The notes: a model not told the origin generated them from the sequence alone. Counted from the stretch's first letter, positions 44,776-56,600 are shown. The stretch is 64,000 nt of DNA from Chinchilla lanigera (GCF_000276665.1 NW_004955463.1:9042693-9106692), one strand, 5' to 3'. Numbers and translations: made by a program.

Positions 44776-45282
44776 GAAGCAAATAGGTAAATTTTCTCAT
44801 ACTAGTTAGATATTAAAAAACTTTTATTCATTAATTTCTGTATCTATTGCTTATTATTACCTCTTTATGAGCACTGCTAACTTAAAATTGTCAGTTGAGA
44901 ATATCTGTGTCTTCTCTCTTAAACAATTTCCTTTCAATTCATAGTGATCACCTTCCTATTAATGCTCAAATTGTTAGAGTTGGTCCTTTCATCCATCTTC
45001 TTCCCAAGATGCAATCTCAGTGTACAGAAGAAAGTCTGAGGTTCTCGGAGAGATGTAGAAGAGCCTGCTGCACTCTCTGCTGTGGTGTGTTAGGGTCTTC
45101 TGCAGTCTCAGAGTCATGCTGCGGTGTATCTCTTTGTCAGTGATAGTCTAGTTGAAGATATTCTCTCTCTCAGCCTCTGTGTCTGGTGAATACTTCATCT
45201 GTTCTCTATCAGTTACTTGAAAACCTAGTCCTCATTTCTGCTTTTAGAGATATATCACCTTGAAGTCTGCTCCAATTTGCAG

Positions 45283-45690
45283 ATGAATGGATCAGGATAT
45301 GTGGCACTTACACATAGTGGAGTACTACTCTGCCACAAAGAAAGATAAACGTGAGTCATTTGTGAGAAAATGGATGCACCTTGAGACCATAATATTAAGT
45401 GAAATAAGTCAGACACACAAGCTTAAATATCACATAGTATCTCTTAGGTGAAAAACCCAAAATATACATAAAGACCAAAATAAAAGAAAGCTAATAGGAA
45501 GTCAGGAAATTTTTCTCAAATAGGAATGGGGGCAAGAGATTAGTGGAGGGAGAAGGGCAGGGAGGGGAAGTTGATTTAAAAAGGAATTAACATGTGTCAT
45601 GTACACACACCAACTTCACACACACACAATCTAATTGTCCTGTACTGCCAACATGTCCAAGTAAAAATATAAAAATGCAACGAAAATCAC
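45283..45690 (+). mobile_element. L1 3' end fragment, plus strand
   Basis: 'gatgaatggatcaggatatgtggcacttacacatagtggagtactactctgccacaaagaaagataa' is the ORF2 C-terminal region (WYFxxMEYYSAxKKDK-type block), followed by the 3' UTR ('aagtcagacacacaagcttaaatatcacatagtatctctta'). Its 3' UTR resembles those at 21770-21880 and 49340-49618 and differs from that of the younger L1 at 42535-43183. Confidence 0.8.
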
Positions 45691-46925
45691 TCTAAGCTAA
45701 AAAAAAATTACTTAAAATTTTTTCTCTGCCTATAATCCTGTAATATTTCTCAAATATTTCAACTGCAAAGACATAGTGCTGTGAGAAGGAAGGGCCCTGT
45801 TCCAAATTTCTTCTCACAAAAGAAAAATATTTAAAAGTAAAAAGAATGATTGCTGAAATCCGAGCTTGAGACTTTGTTTTATTATGCAGTATAGCAGCAT
45901 CACATGCCGGCCTTGAGCCTGAGAAAGTTCTCAGAATTCTGGCCTGGAGATCCTCTCAGGACTCCCCCCTCCCAAGGCCCAGTGTTCTTATTGGAGGACT
46001 TGCCAGCAAATGGTGATGTAGATGGCAATCAAGGAGAGTGGCTATTAAAAGCTCACAAGTGTTACTGGAGGGAGAAAAATGACCTTTGCTAAAAACTAAA
46101 TCTCTAAATATTCCTGAAGCTCTTTTCCCCCTGACTTACATGTGTGGCCCTATATTGGCATATTTATACTTTTCTTCTGTCTTTATTTTTATATTTTGGC
46201 AATAATCTTTATACACATTTAAATTTAATATTTGCTAAGGACTTAAACTGTTGAGATTAACAAGAAACCACTGGAGCTATTTTGGCTTCTTGCCATTCCT
46301 TGGGGTTTCATTAGCAGGGGGTACAATCAGGAGGACAGAAGCCAATCTAGATGTTTTAGTTAATTAGACCATTTAAACAAAGAAGCCAGGCTGAAGCCCC
46401 TGTTTCTTCAACTCCTCATGCTTTGATGGGTGGCTTTGCTGGGGCCTGTTTCCCTAGAACCTTTTCGATTTTGGATCATGAAATTGAGAGTATTGATTAG
46501 GGTCTTCACATCTTTTAGCAGGAGTGTTTCTCAGGAAGTCCTATTTTTCTCTTCTCCTCTTCTCCATCCTATGTGAAAATCATTAGTTTTTATTTTTTCT
46601 GTAGCCAAGTAGGCAGTTGTAAGTCACTACTAATCTTAAAACCTGATGTTTTCAGTGGTGGCATAGTTGTGGGTATTTTAAAAGATCTAGGGGAATAGAT
46701 GTTCTTAATCAATACCCCTTCCTGCCACTTAAAAGAAAAGGCAGTGTTTGTCAATTTATCATAAACTTCAGCTGACTGTAGAAAACTACCAGTAACTTGT
46801 AACTTGTTCTTCGAGTGTTCCGCAAGATGAGCAAACATTTCTGATCAATTTAACTTGATAAATGAGCAATGTCTTGAAATACAAACAGTATATGACTCTG
46901 AGTGTCCCATGATCTCAACTGAGCT
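45691..46925. other. Unassigned sequence
   Basis: No recognised element. A moderately GC-rich patch at 45900-46090 has a 62-codon frame without motif. Confidence 0.5.
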
Positions 46926-46929
46926 AATG

Positions 46930-47655
46930 TTCTCTCTCTCGCTGTGGGATTGTGGGTGATCATCTCCCAAAAGCAAAAGGTTATGGAGGAAATCTCATCT
47001 GCAGAAGAGGAGAAAAAGGCAGAGGAATCCCTCACTCCAATGAGATTAGGCAGATGTGTAAAATGTGGGAAGGAGCAACATTTTGTAGAAAAACACCACC
47101 CGAGTAAAACTGTAGCAGTGTGAGCGATGAATCTGTTTAACAACAATGCAATGTCACATGTCCATGAAATCCACAAAAGGAGGCAAAATCAAGGATCACT
47201 GGATAGGTTCCTTATTAAATTTGCACAAAAAGAAAAGGATTCCTTTGAGCCAATAGACAGCAGGGATTCCATTAGTGATAGTGAAGGTCATTCTACATAA
47301 AATCTTTCTGCTCTCTGGTCTCCCTCACACCAGCCACAAAGGTTTTCAAAGGTAGGTGAAGGTAGGCCAAATCCTCAGATAGGTTAGTAGTACTGTACTG
47401 AGAAGTTCAAGGTCCCTGAAAATGCCAGTGGTTTAATTTCTTTATTTTTTTTTGTATTACATTTTCTTTATTATTTTGTATTATATTACAGTAGTATAAT
47501 CATTTTATATGAGTATTTTGGGTTGTTGAGCAAATCATCTGAGTTTCTGTTATTTCTTATGGGGAAATTAGCTTTGATATACAAGTGCTTTGGATTACAA
47601 AACATGTTTCCAGAAGGAATTATGCTCAAACACCAAGGTTTACTGTGCATTGTTT
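46930..47655 (+). pseudogene. Tigger-class DNA transposon: transposase C-terminus and 3' end
   Basis: Frame-shifted pieces encode NEIRQMCKMWE, then VEKHHPSKTVAV, a TGA stop, AMNLFNNNAMSH, and QGSLDRFLIKFAQKEKDSFE, ending SEGHST and TAA near 47299. This is the C-terminal signature of pogo/Tigger transposases and TIGD proteins (NEIREMC..W, EKHHPNK, LFNDNAMSHFREI, SLDRFL). The transposon 3' non-coding end follows (47440-47655: 'ttatttcttatggggaaatt', 'gatatacaagtgctttggatta', 'ccaaggtttactgt'). The DNA-binding and catalytic parts are missing and the frame is broken. Confidence 0.75.
47365..47435 (+). repeat. 71-bp direct repeat, copy 1
   Basis: This copy lies inside the Tigger relic between the transposase stop and the 3' non-coding end. 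Copy 2 at 48280-48350 differs at 4 of 71 positions, starting 'ggccaaatcctcagat' and ending 'ccagtggttta' in both. Confidence 0.92.
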
Positions 47656-47889
47656 TGTGGAACATTGAATTTGCACATAGAACTACTTTGAAAGACTGAG
47701 TCTTCTGGAAGTTATTGGCAATAACTGCCTCACATGTTCAGGCTCAGTAAGGTTTACACTTTCCCTCAACATCGGGGATTCCATTATAGAAGCTGAAGTG
47801 AGCCCATGACATCGATAAACACAAATAAGAGGTACAAATATAAATTCAATCAAGTGGAAATTCATTGTATTTAAAGATTGGAAATGGAG

Positions 47890-48261
47890 TGCTATGGTTT
47901 GGATAAGTGTCTTTCAAAGGTTTATGTGTTAAAAGATTTGGTTCCTACCTGTGGTGCATTGGGAAGTGGAAGGGCCGGTAGAAGGTGAAGCCTTGGAGAA
48001 GGTTTTAGGCACTTGGAGGCATGCTGTTGAAGGGACTGTGGATGCTGGTCTATCTTTTATTTGTTTTCTAATCACCATGAATTGAGCAACTTGTTCCACC
48101 TTGCATTTCCTGCCATGATGTGCTGCCTCACCATAGGCCCAAACCCAATAGCACCAACTGTCAATGGGTTGAAACTCCTAAAATCTGTGAGTCAAAATAT
48201 ACCCTTTCTCTAAGAGCAGATTTATGTCAGGTATTTGTTACACCAATGGAAACGTGACACA
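47890..48261 (+). mobile_element. Solo MaLR-type LTR (372 bp), plus strand
   Basis: It runs from 'tgctatggtttggataagtg' to 'ggaaacgtgacaca'; flanks are tggag (47885-47889) and tgtag (48262-48266), 4/5 matched. The internal 'tgccatgatgtgctgcctcaccataggcccaaa' is typical of a common rodent MaLR LTR. Same type as 55279-55645. Confidence 0.85.
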
Positions 48262-48279
48262 TGTAGTGATGGTACATGA

Positions 48280-48350
48280 GGCCAAATCCTCAGATAGGTT
48301 AGTAGTACTGCACTAAGAAGTTCAAAGTCCCTGAAAACGCCAGTGGTTTA
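48280..48350 (+). repeat. 71-bp direct repeat, copy 2
   Basis: It is a duplicate of 47365-47435, about 94% identical by direct count, lying 13 bases beyond the LTR's right flank. Confidence 0.92.
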
Positions 48351-49224
48351 CATTTGTATATAGGCCAGGACAGGCTGGGCAGTTTCAGGAGGTTTTCCTC
48401 TAACATGTACCCTATCAATTTCACATAAACTGAGGTTTTACCTGATAACCTGAACGTGTACCATGAATGCAGTAGGAAGAGCTGTGGATTCTGCATCAGG
48501 ATTCTGCATCAGATTGGGAAGGTACCCTACCTACACTCTAGCCCAATTCCTACTTCCAGCAGAAGTTGTCAGATTTGTCCAAGGGTATATCAGCAGAGCA
48601 TAGTGATCACAGAAGCTGGTGCAGGCCTTTCCCCACTAATCCAGCATCATGTTGGTTGGTTTTGTTGTCTTCTTTTCTCCCTGCACTGTGATTCTACCTC
48701 CGAGCATCTGTTCCTTCTGTGACACTACACCAGGTGGGAATGACATTTGGGTGATGGCATCCTCACCTGCACACAGATCCTTCAAACACTGGCCCTGGCA
48801 CCAACAGCGGCCTCCAGGGTGGCATAGCCAACAGTGAGTGCTTGTTTTCTGAACCAATTTAATACTTATTCACACGAAGAGCTGACATCCTGTAACTCAT
48901 AAATTAGTTCCTTTCTTATCAGTCTGGATGGCTCACCACCATGACAGCATTACAAGAATGATTTCCCCAGAAGACAGGCAATAGACAGAAAGTAACTCCA
49001 CCTTCATTAGAGAATCTGTATGAGGCTTTTAGCTGTCTTCAAGCACAGGGAAAATGGACCATGGTCATGGTACCCAATCATCATTCCAGTTTCTCTTTGC
49101 TAGCTGAGGACAACACTGATGCTATTACATGGTTCCATGTCCAAAATACAAAGTAGAGTGCTAATGGCTTGTGCTGAGTTTTGTTATTATCACTATAAGT
49201 GATAATAGTTTGCTATGATTTAAA
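48351..49224. other. Unassigned sequence
   Basis: No recognised element. 'ggattctgcatca' is tandemly doubled around 48486-48512. Frames up to 88 codons overlap on both strands. Confidence 0.5.
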
Positions 49225-49725
49225 GAAGTCAAATATTTGCTATGCATTTAAAAAATATTCCATTAAAATCTTCAGTATAACCTATGAGATGAGTATAATT
49301 GCCATTTTGTAGTAGAGAAAAATGAAGCCCAAAAAAGTAAAATAAATCAGACTCCTAAGCTTAAATATCACCTGATTTCTCTTACATAAGAAACCCAAAG
49401 TATAAATGAAGAACAAAATAAAAGATAGGCAATAGGAAGTAGGGAGGTAGATATTTCTAGAAGGGAAAAGAGATCAAGAGATGGAGGGAAGGAGGAGGGA
49501 GGAGAGGGATTGGGATGAAAAAAGGAATAAAGATGTGCTATACACATGCACCAACCCTACACAAGAATTATAAACATTATGTACTGCACACATGTACTAA
49601 TAAACAAAGTGGAAAAATAGTCAACTTTCTAAATCCTCTCAGTTAGAAATGAGAGAATTGGCATTGAACATGGGTTATTGACCCCAAATCTTATATTTGT
49701 GGCCATCACACTCTGACCTGAGACA
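49225..49725 (-). repeat. MIR SINE, minus strand, split by an L1 tail
   Basis: The left part (49225-49335) reads 'ctatgcatttaaaaaatattcc...tgagatgagtataattgccattttgtagtagagaaaaatgaagccc', the reversed MIR core. After 49340-49618 the right part (49620-49725) resumes with 'tctcagttagaaatgagagaattggcattgaacatgggttattgaccccaaatc...gccatcacactctg', the reversed MIR 5' side. Confidence 0.65.
49340..49618 (+). mobile_element. L1 3' UTR fragment, plus strand
   Basis: 'ataaatcagactcctaagcttaaatatcacctgatttctcttacataagaaacccaaag' parallels the 3' UTR at 45400-45480, followed by a GA-rich block and 'gtactgcacacatgtactaataaacaaagtgg'. It lies between two MIR pieces. No clear target duplication was found. 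Confidence 0.75.
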
Positions 49726-50789
49726 TTACTATCCCAAAGCTCTAATTTCACAACTAAAAACACACAGTTCCAGGAAGACAGTGTAGTAGTGAAAGGCAAG
49801 TGGTACCTGTGTGTAGGGTACCGTGTCTTTTAGTTCTGAGTGATCACTTGTTGGGTGTCAAGCTTAGGCAAAGTCATCTATTCCCTGTGGCCTTCTGCAA
49901 AACGAAGGTATTGGATGATTTGACTTCTAGAATATTTTTTAGTTTTCACTTCACCAGAGCTAGTGTGTAATTGAGCTAAGGACAGAGGAGAGATCATTAG
50001 ACTGAGCTCAATGTTAATGCCACAACAGGAAACCCATTGATAAGAGAGAACAAATTGTGAAGCATAGCTCATAGACTATACTCTGATGCAGCTTTTAGAG
50101 AGCATTTAATTAAAGCTTATATGAAATTTTTCCTTTTTGCATGATGCTTATTGCATAAAAGTATATTCAAACTCAAAAATTTTTAAAAAGCATGAACCTA
50201 ATCTATAATTCTGTCACATTTCATATTTACCACTTAATCATTTGGTGAACATTATTTTCCAGGCCATACTCTTTTTTTGTTCTAATATAGGCAGTTTTTT
50301 TCCTTAGCAAAAATGTGATATTATGTGCCTTGGTTTTAGCTTGTAATAAAGAGTGCAATTTTTCCTGTTAATAATCTAAAGTGTAAAATGGAGTCACATG
50401 GGCACATGGTAGTCTGCTGAAGGAGTGAAAAATAATTGATGTCATAGCTGCTATACTGTTTCTATTTTAAATTTTTTTTTTTTTTGCTGTCATGAGTAAC
50501 GTGAAATACTCTCAGAGCTAAACAGGTATTATCTTCATTGGGATAAAGTAAAATGAAAGAAACACTGTAAAAGGCTTTGTACTTTCAAAAATTGATAGAT
50601 ACATACTGTTAAAAGCACTATAGCAAGGTGCACTGCTTCCCATGTTCACTAGTAGTGTAAGAAAGAGCCTATTTTGCCTAACCTTCTTCAACTCTAGGTG
50701 TTGTTTTTAAAAAGTATTGCCAAACCATTGTGGGTTCCTCAGTGTATCTACCAAGCAGTGCAGTAGGACATAAAATATAGCCTCTTGAG
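49726..50789. other. Unassigned sequence
   Basis: No recognised element or gene. Contains a short poly(T) run near 50472-50485. Confidence 0.5.
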
Positions 50790-51015
50790 ACAGACTGCTC
50801 CGGTGGAAACGGGTCTCTGCTACTTGGAACTGTGCCACCTTGCACCATGAGCAAGGAATTTAACATCTCTGTACCTGGAGGCTGGAGCCTGTAATCAGAA
50901 CTGCCCTGCAGGAGTATGTGTTCTATATGATGATATATGTAAAGGAAATAGAAGAATGCCTGGCAGATAGCGAAGAGAGATTTTAATTGTTAACTATTTT
51001 CATTATTCTTTCATT
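50790..51015 (+). repeat. MIR SINE, plus strand
   Basis: 'cagactgctccggtggaaacgggtctctgctacttggaactgtgccaccttgcaccatgagcaaggaatttaacatctctgtacct...atgcctggcagatagcg' tracks the whole MIR from its 5' region to the 3' tail. Confidence 0.75.
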
Positions 51016-51399
51016 AAAAATGAATTTGAGACTGTAATAGGCTAATTAACTGATTGTTTCTTCTTTTCTCAACCATACATTCCTATGGTTAGCCCATTTA
51101 TTTTATGTTCAAGGATTCATCTTTTTCTTTTCTTACTTCCTAGGTAGTTTTTATATGTTAGGAATATTACTCTGTTGCCTCTCATGAATTGCATGTTGAG
51201 AATGTTGAATCAGATCCCCAAGGTCAGGGTGAGACTTAGTGGAACTGCATGTCCAGAATTTGCCTGAGGCTCTCTGGCTGAGTGCATTTATTTTCTTGAA
51301 CAGTTATAAAATCTGTTAAACATTCATTTAATTCTAAATTTAGCAATATTATTGTAGAAGTGCTAAATAAAGAAATTTATTTTTAAGCAATGAAAAAAG

Positions 51400-51510
51400 T
51401 ACCTGACTTCTAGTATCTTTTACAAATTTACCATGTGATCCTAGGCATGCCACATGACCTTGCTGATCTTGGTCTCCTTATCAGTAAGTGAAATATTTAT
51501 TGCTCACTGA
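51400..51510 (+). repeat. MIR fragment, plus strand
   Basis: 'aaatttaccatgtgatcctaggcatgccacatgaccttgctgatcttggtctccttatcagtaagtg' follows the MIR core (agctgtgtgaccttgggcaagt...ctcagtttcctcatctgtaa). Confidence 0.6.
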
Positions 51511-52860
51511 ATGCCCTCTAAGCCAATTAAGTTCCAATCTTTGAGAATTTATGAGGCTTCAAACTAGAAAACACACATCTGTGAATGAGAAAAGGAAAAA
51601 GACCTAAGAATAGAAGTTAACACCAAAACAAAACAGTTATGAAAACAACAAGAAAATAGCCTTCACTCGATAGGAACTCATTTATGATTTCAAAAAGTCT
51701 TAATTCTCTTATTAATGCTGTTGTAATAGTCTTTTCTCTGGTCATCTGTTTGTGGATTTTGGGGTATAGAAAAGGCTTGGAAGAATTCAGAACTTTAAAG
51801 GAAAGAATAAGAAAATTATGTTCATGTTATGTCTAGGGAGGCAGAGATTCTGGTGTTTTTACTTGGAGCCAGAGTCATTCCCACTTAGCTCATTTCTGTA
51901 TGAAAATGAAACTAATCAGCTTCAGTGCATGAAACCATTAGCTACTGCTTAAAGTGTTGCTTTTCACAAAGGTCAGAGAGGGCCCACCCAGTAGCAACAA
52001 GAATTTTGCAAGTGATGTGTGTCCCATTTGCATATGATAATTAGTTTTTCTATAAATACAATTTGTTCTGCAGATCAACATTTTGTGTCCTCATTAGATA
52101 GCAAACATTTCCATATTAAATCCACAAAGCTGCCAGAGTTGGCTTTGCTTGCATTGCCTGATGACATTAATACCTCTGTTTATACTGATGCCAATTCGTA
52201 GTGCTAAGTCTTAGAAGAATAAAAGAGATCACTAATATTATTAATGTACATAGTACTAATAAAGCTAAGAAGCTTTTGCAAACCTCGTTAACTTCAGAGA
52301 TCATTAGTTGTAAAGTACCTCTGAGTTGTAAATGGCTGTGTTCTCGGGTACATGAAGTATAAGCTTGTCTAGAATGCTTTCCTCTATACTGGAGTCTTCT
52401 CCTGGCTTTTGACTGGAATGTTAAGTGATTTGGTGATGTCAAGAGAAATTAAATGTAATTTAATGTAACTAAAGTATTGTTTTCTTTTGCTAAGTGCATT
52501 TAGTCCAATCAGGAAGTTGGATGTGCTCTAACCAGGCGATAGAGTAATTTGCTATTTTGCAGTTCAGTATAACATAGTTTGCTCTGGTTCAGGAGGCCAA
52601 CTTCTCTAAGGCATTGAGGTATTTTATGGTCCCATAAAAGGTTTTTATAAGGTAAGACGTGTCAGAATTTACCATGAAAGGACTTGCTTTTCACAGAAAC
52701 AGAATGAAACATACTGTGTGGAGGGGTTGTTGAGGGGTGCAAAAGATGGTGACAGACATAAAAGATGAAGCAGTAATTATCACCAGCTTTGTAATTACTG
52801 GATACCTGCATGGAGAAAGCTAAGTAGACAAACACTGCTAGCTGAAAGGGCTAAAGTAGC
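51511..52860. other. Unassigned sequence
   Basis: No recognised element or gene. The minus frame 52167-52442 (91 codons) has no motif. Confidence 0.5.
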
Positions 52861-54285
52861 ATGAAAACCAATAGTCATCTACCCTCACTCAGTTCAGTGA
52901 CAAGGGATAGACTGATGGAAGCCACTGGGAAGCCGCCCTGAGCAGGATTTAAATTAACCAATGGCCTTTTCATGTCTACTTGTGAGTATGTCCAAGCCCT
53001 AGGCTCCTTGTCTGGAGATGGGTGGTGGACTCATAATAAGTGAACTTCTGTGAGTAACTAATCCCTGCTAAAGCCTGTAATGGCAGATGAAGCTGGAAAG
53101 TCTCAAAGGGTAAGACAAGATCACAGCCAAAGACACATGGATCCAGCTCAACTAGATAAAGACTGTAGCCTCAGACATCTCACACCTGGGTGGAATAACT
53201 TAATACCTTACTTGGAGAAGTCCTTGAATGGCTCTGCCCTTCTTGAGTACTCCCCTCCCTTCATTTGATAACCAAATAAATACAGGCCACCTAGAGAAAG
53301 TCTTGATCTTAGCCCTGAGAGAATCTCAAATTCTGAGAGGGCTTTGATCTTCCTGGAGCCCTGAAGTCATTCCATTTGCCTCTCTTATTTAGCCTTTGCC
53401 ATACACTCATTCAGGAGATTGTGGGCCTGATCAGCTCACCATAACTAAGGGATATTATTAACACAATAACTGGTACCTGAACAGTAATAGTCCTTGGACT
53501 GCATATTTTTAGCCTGAACAAGTAAGTCTACCTAGGAAAGTGTGGGAGACAGAGAAGGCCTTTACAGGAGGAAAACTTTGTCAGGGACACTTGGAGAAAG
53601 GAGGGAAGAGACGCATTCCACAAGGAATAGGGGTCAGTCTTCCCACTGTGAATAAGCTGTTTCATCCAGAAGTAAAATGGGGCAAAAATTTTCAGTGGAG
53701 GAGCAAAGATAGATAAAGCTGTTCCAAAGTTTATTTAAATGCTCAGGGGCTTGAGTGCCAAAAAAAGACCAAACAAAAATGTTACAAGAGGTAACCAAAT
53801 AAAATTCATGGTTTCCTCAGACAGGTACTGAAGATACTGATGATTGGGAAAGAGTTGGAAAAAATCTTTAAAAGGCACATAGCACAGGAAAAATCAATTC
53901 CCCTGAGACATTCTCAACTTGGAGCCTAGTTCTTTCAGTTTTAAGTCTGTTGCAGAGCTTACAGTCAAAAGCCTCTGACTCAAACACAGAGGAAATAAAA
54001 GAGCCCAGCAGAGATACTTAGGCAGGAGCAGGAACCTTTCAAAAGAACATCCCACATGGCTCTATCTAGAAACTTACAAATTTTAAAGGAACAAGCAGCC
54101 ACAAAAGGAGAAATCACTGGCATCTTTGCTTGCTTCCCAGTTGAATCTCAGCAAAATAATCGCAATGAGGAGATCGTTTCTCATTTGCCTCTTTTTATTT
54201 ACCCTTCACTATACACTCGTTTGCAAGATTGTAGACCTGATCAGCCCACAGTAATGAAGGGATATTATTAATCTGATAATAGATG
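52861..54285 (+). mobile_element. Possible degraded LTR retroelement with direct repeats
   Basis: About 100 bases at 53374-53473 ('catttgcctctcttatttagcc...cactcattcaggagattgtgggcctgatcagctcac...gggatattattaa') recur at 54181-54280 with scattered differences. The left copy sits downstream of 'aaccaaataaatacagg' (a polyadenylation-like signal at 53271-53276), as in an LTR. The 700 bases between have no open frame. An old LTR element with a deleted interior is the simplest reading. A plain local duplication is the alternative. Confidence 0.4.
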
Positions 54286-54554
54286 ACACTGTAGTCACCA
54301 CCGATCACAACAATTTCTTCAGAAATAAACTAACTTCACTTCCCTGAAAATGGTTCTTATTTTATGTGATACACATATTTAGATTCAGCACTTTTATAAA
54401 AACACTAATTAACTCATTTATTCATCAACTTTCATGTTTTACTGAAATGTAAATACTATTGAAGTTCTGGCTGTGACACAGGGAAATCACACTAAAGTGC
54501 AGAAGTTTGGATCATTTAAAGTTAAATGGAAATGGCTTTATTTCACAACTCTGG

Positions 54555-54735
54555 GGTTCCTAGCTGTGCAATTCTGGATAAGTGCTGTAAGTCATAATTC
54601 TCTTTTTTATGAAATGGAGCTAAGAATTGTACAACACTCTCAGCATTATGGATTAAATGATTTAACCCAGTGTTCACACAATGTCTGGATTATAAAATAG
54701 ACTCCACTGAAAACTTAGTGTTATTGTTGCTTATG
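54555..54735 (+). repeat. MIR SINE, plus strand
   Basis: 'ttcctagctgtgcaattctggataagtgctgtaagtcataattctcttttttatgaaatggagctaagaattgtacaacactctcagcattatggattaaatgatttaac' tracks the MIR body (tgtgaccttgggcaagtt...atctgtaaaatggg...gattaaatgag). Confidence 0.7.
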
Positions 54736-55273
54736 AAACATTTTTTTTTCTTGTGCCAGGGAACAGCACAACAGTAACAAAACAACACCTCTTCTGGTAG
54801 ATTCGGCAGAACTCAGATCCTTCCTAGGAGATATCTCATGTGTTCCAGATGCAGAATCCTCACCCCTCAGCTGTCACTTGAGCTCTCTATTTCTCTTCCC
54901 TACTCTGTTTCTGAAACATACCTTGTCATTTTATTGGTCTCCTTACCCCTTCTCCCTCCTCACTCCATCCAGTGTTTCTCTACAGCTACTGTTGTCATTT
55001 TCACTCTAACATGACATGGTTTTCCCCATTAGATTTCCCCATAAGATTTCACCATCTTATGTGATGTACATTACTCAGATGTAGATTTGTATTTTCAGTA
55101 TTGAACTAAGATTGTTGTGAATTGGCCCCTCATTTTATTTCACCTCCCTAAGCTTTGGAAAAAAAATTTAGAAGAACGCTGGACCTGCAGAATTAGCTGA
55201 GCTTGCAATCATAATTACCTTTTTCTTTGTCATGCTGATTCATGGTTCTTGAAGGATAACTCACAATGGTTTA
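54736..55273. other. Unassigned sequence
   Basis: No recognised element or gene. A pyrimidine-rich patch lies at 54870-55010. Confidence 0.5.
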
Positions 55274-55278
55274 GCTAG

Positions 55279-55645
55279 TGCTATGGTTTGAATGTAGTGT
55301 GTATGTCCTTCAATGGACTATTATGAATGAAGACTTGGTTCACAGGTTGGTGCTACTGGGAGGTAGCAGGATTTGTGGAAGGGAGGCCCTACTTTGAGGT
55401 CCTTAGGTCATTGGGGGTGTGCCCTCAGAGGGAAGTGTAGGATCCCACTCTCTCAGATTTCCTATTGGACAATGTAATTTCTTCTCCTCCAGGAGGTGTT
55501 ACAACTGAGAGGACCCTCACCAGAAGTGGGTAGACGCAGTTGACATGCCCTTAATCCTCCAAATTTGTGATCTAAACAAACCTTTCTCTTTATAAGTCTG
55601 CTTCCTTGGGTATTTTGTCACAACAGTACAAAGCTGACTAATACA
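55279..55645 (+). mobile_element. Solo MaLR-type LTR (367 bp), plus strand
   Basis: It runs from 'tgctatggtttgaatgtag' to 'aagctgactaataca'. Flanks are gctag (55274-55278) and tctag (55646-55650), 4/5 matched. The internal 'ttgtgatctaaacaaacctttctctttataag' contains the region where the LTR polyadenylation signal lies. Confidence 0.88.
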
Positions 55646-56279
55646 TCTAGTTGGTTATTGGTCTAACTCTTTAGTCCTTCACATAAATAGACACCCTGCT
55701 GGTCCATTCCCAGTATTCAAATTTCAGTTCTAGAAGTACACATGCATAAAATTGTCAAGCTGGGATTTCTGCTGTATATTTCTAGGTATAGAAAAGGCCC
55801 AGGGACATTAAATATACAAAAGACAAAGTTTAGGAGGGAAATGTTAATTTACCTAAATACCTAAAGGACTGCCCAGTGGACAAAAAGATTAATTTGCTCT
55901 GACAACCAAGCCAATGGGTAGAAGCTATAGAAAAATAAAGTATATTAGGTAATATTAAAGAACATTCTAATAGTTATAGCTGCAAAAGAGTTGTTCTGGG
56001 AGAAGGTGAACTCTGTTCCTAGTGATGTTCATGCAAAGGCTAAATGAATGGGTAGGGTGGATCTTTATGGACCAGGTGAATTAGGCTACATGGCCTTGAC
56101 CAATGGTGACTCTAAATTTCTATGCAAGAGGATATTTGGGTGTCAACCCAGTTTGAAATGTATACTGAGAGTTGAGGGAAGCTCTACTACTGTGTTGGAA
56201 CTACACTTTGCATAATGTTTCACACATTAACATGTATCCATTGTCCTTTTCAAAACATGATAGGCTGTAGGTGGCCACT
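55646..56279. other. Unassigned sequence
   Basis: No recognised element or gene. Confidence 0.5.
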
Positions 56280-56600
56280 CATAATATGAATATTCATTGA
56301 GCACTTACGTGACAGGCACCTTTCTGAGGGTTATTTTTTTATTTTGGGGGGAAGGGGACTAGAGATTGAACCCACGGCCTTCTCTTGGAGCAATGGCCCC
56401 ACACCTTTAATTTTTTTTTTTTTTTTTTTTTGAGATAGGGTCTTGCTAAATTGTTAGGTTCCTGAGGCTGGACTTAGAATTCTGCCTCAGCCTCCCAGAG
56501 TACTGGAACTGTAGGGATATGCTACCATGCCTGGCTCCATCTAGGTGTTATAGTCATGAAAATGATAAGTTCCTACTTTCCTAAGCAAATATTTTGCTTA
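56280..56600 (-). repeat. L2/MIR-type fossil split by a SINE
   Basis: 'atattcattgagcacttacgtgacaggcacctttctgagg' (56289-56328) and 'tctaggtgttatagtcatgaaaatgataagttcctac' (56541-56577) fit the two sides of the reversed L2 end (tattgagcacctactatgtgccaggcactgttctagg...gctggg). The SINE at 56345-56539 lies between. Confidence 0.5.
56345..56539 (-). mobile_element. B1-ID dimer SINE, minus strand
   Basis: The reversed ID half ('ggggactagagattgaacccacggccttctcttggagcaatggcccc'), a run of about 22 T (56411-56432), then the reversed B1 half ('tgagatagggtcttgctaaattgttaggttcctgaggctggactta...cctcagcctcccagagtactggaactgtag...accatgcctggct'). Confidence 0.9.

Noticed and set aside
46850..47176. 108-codon minus-strand frame
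   Set aside because: It is antisense to the Tigger transposase relic, whose plus-strand blocks are recognisable.
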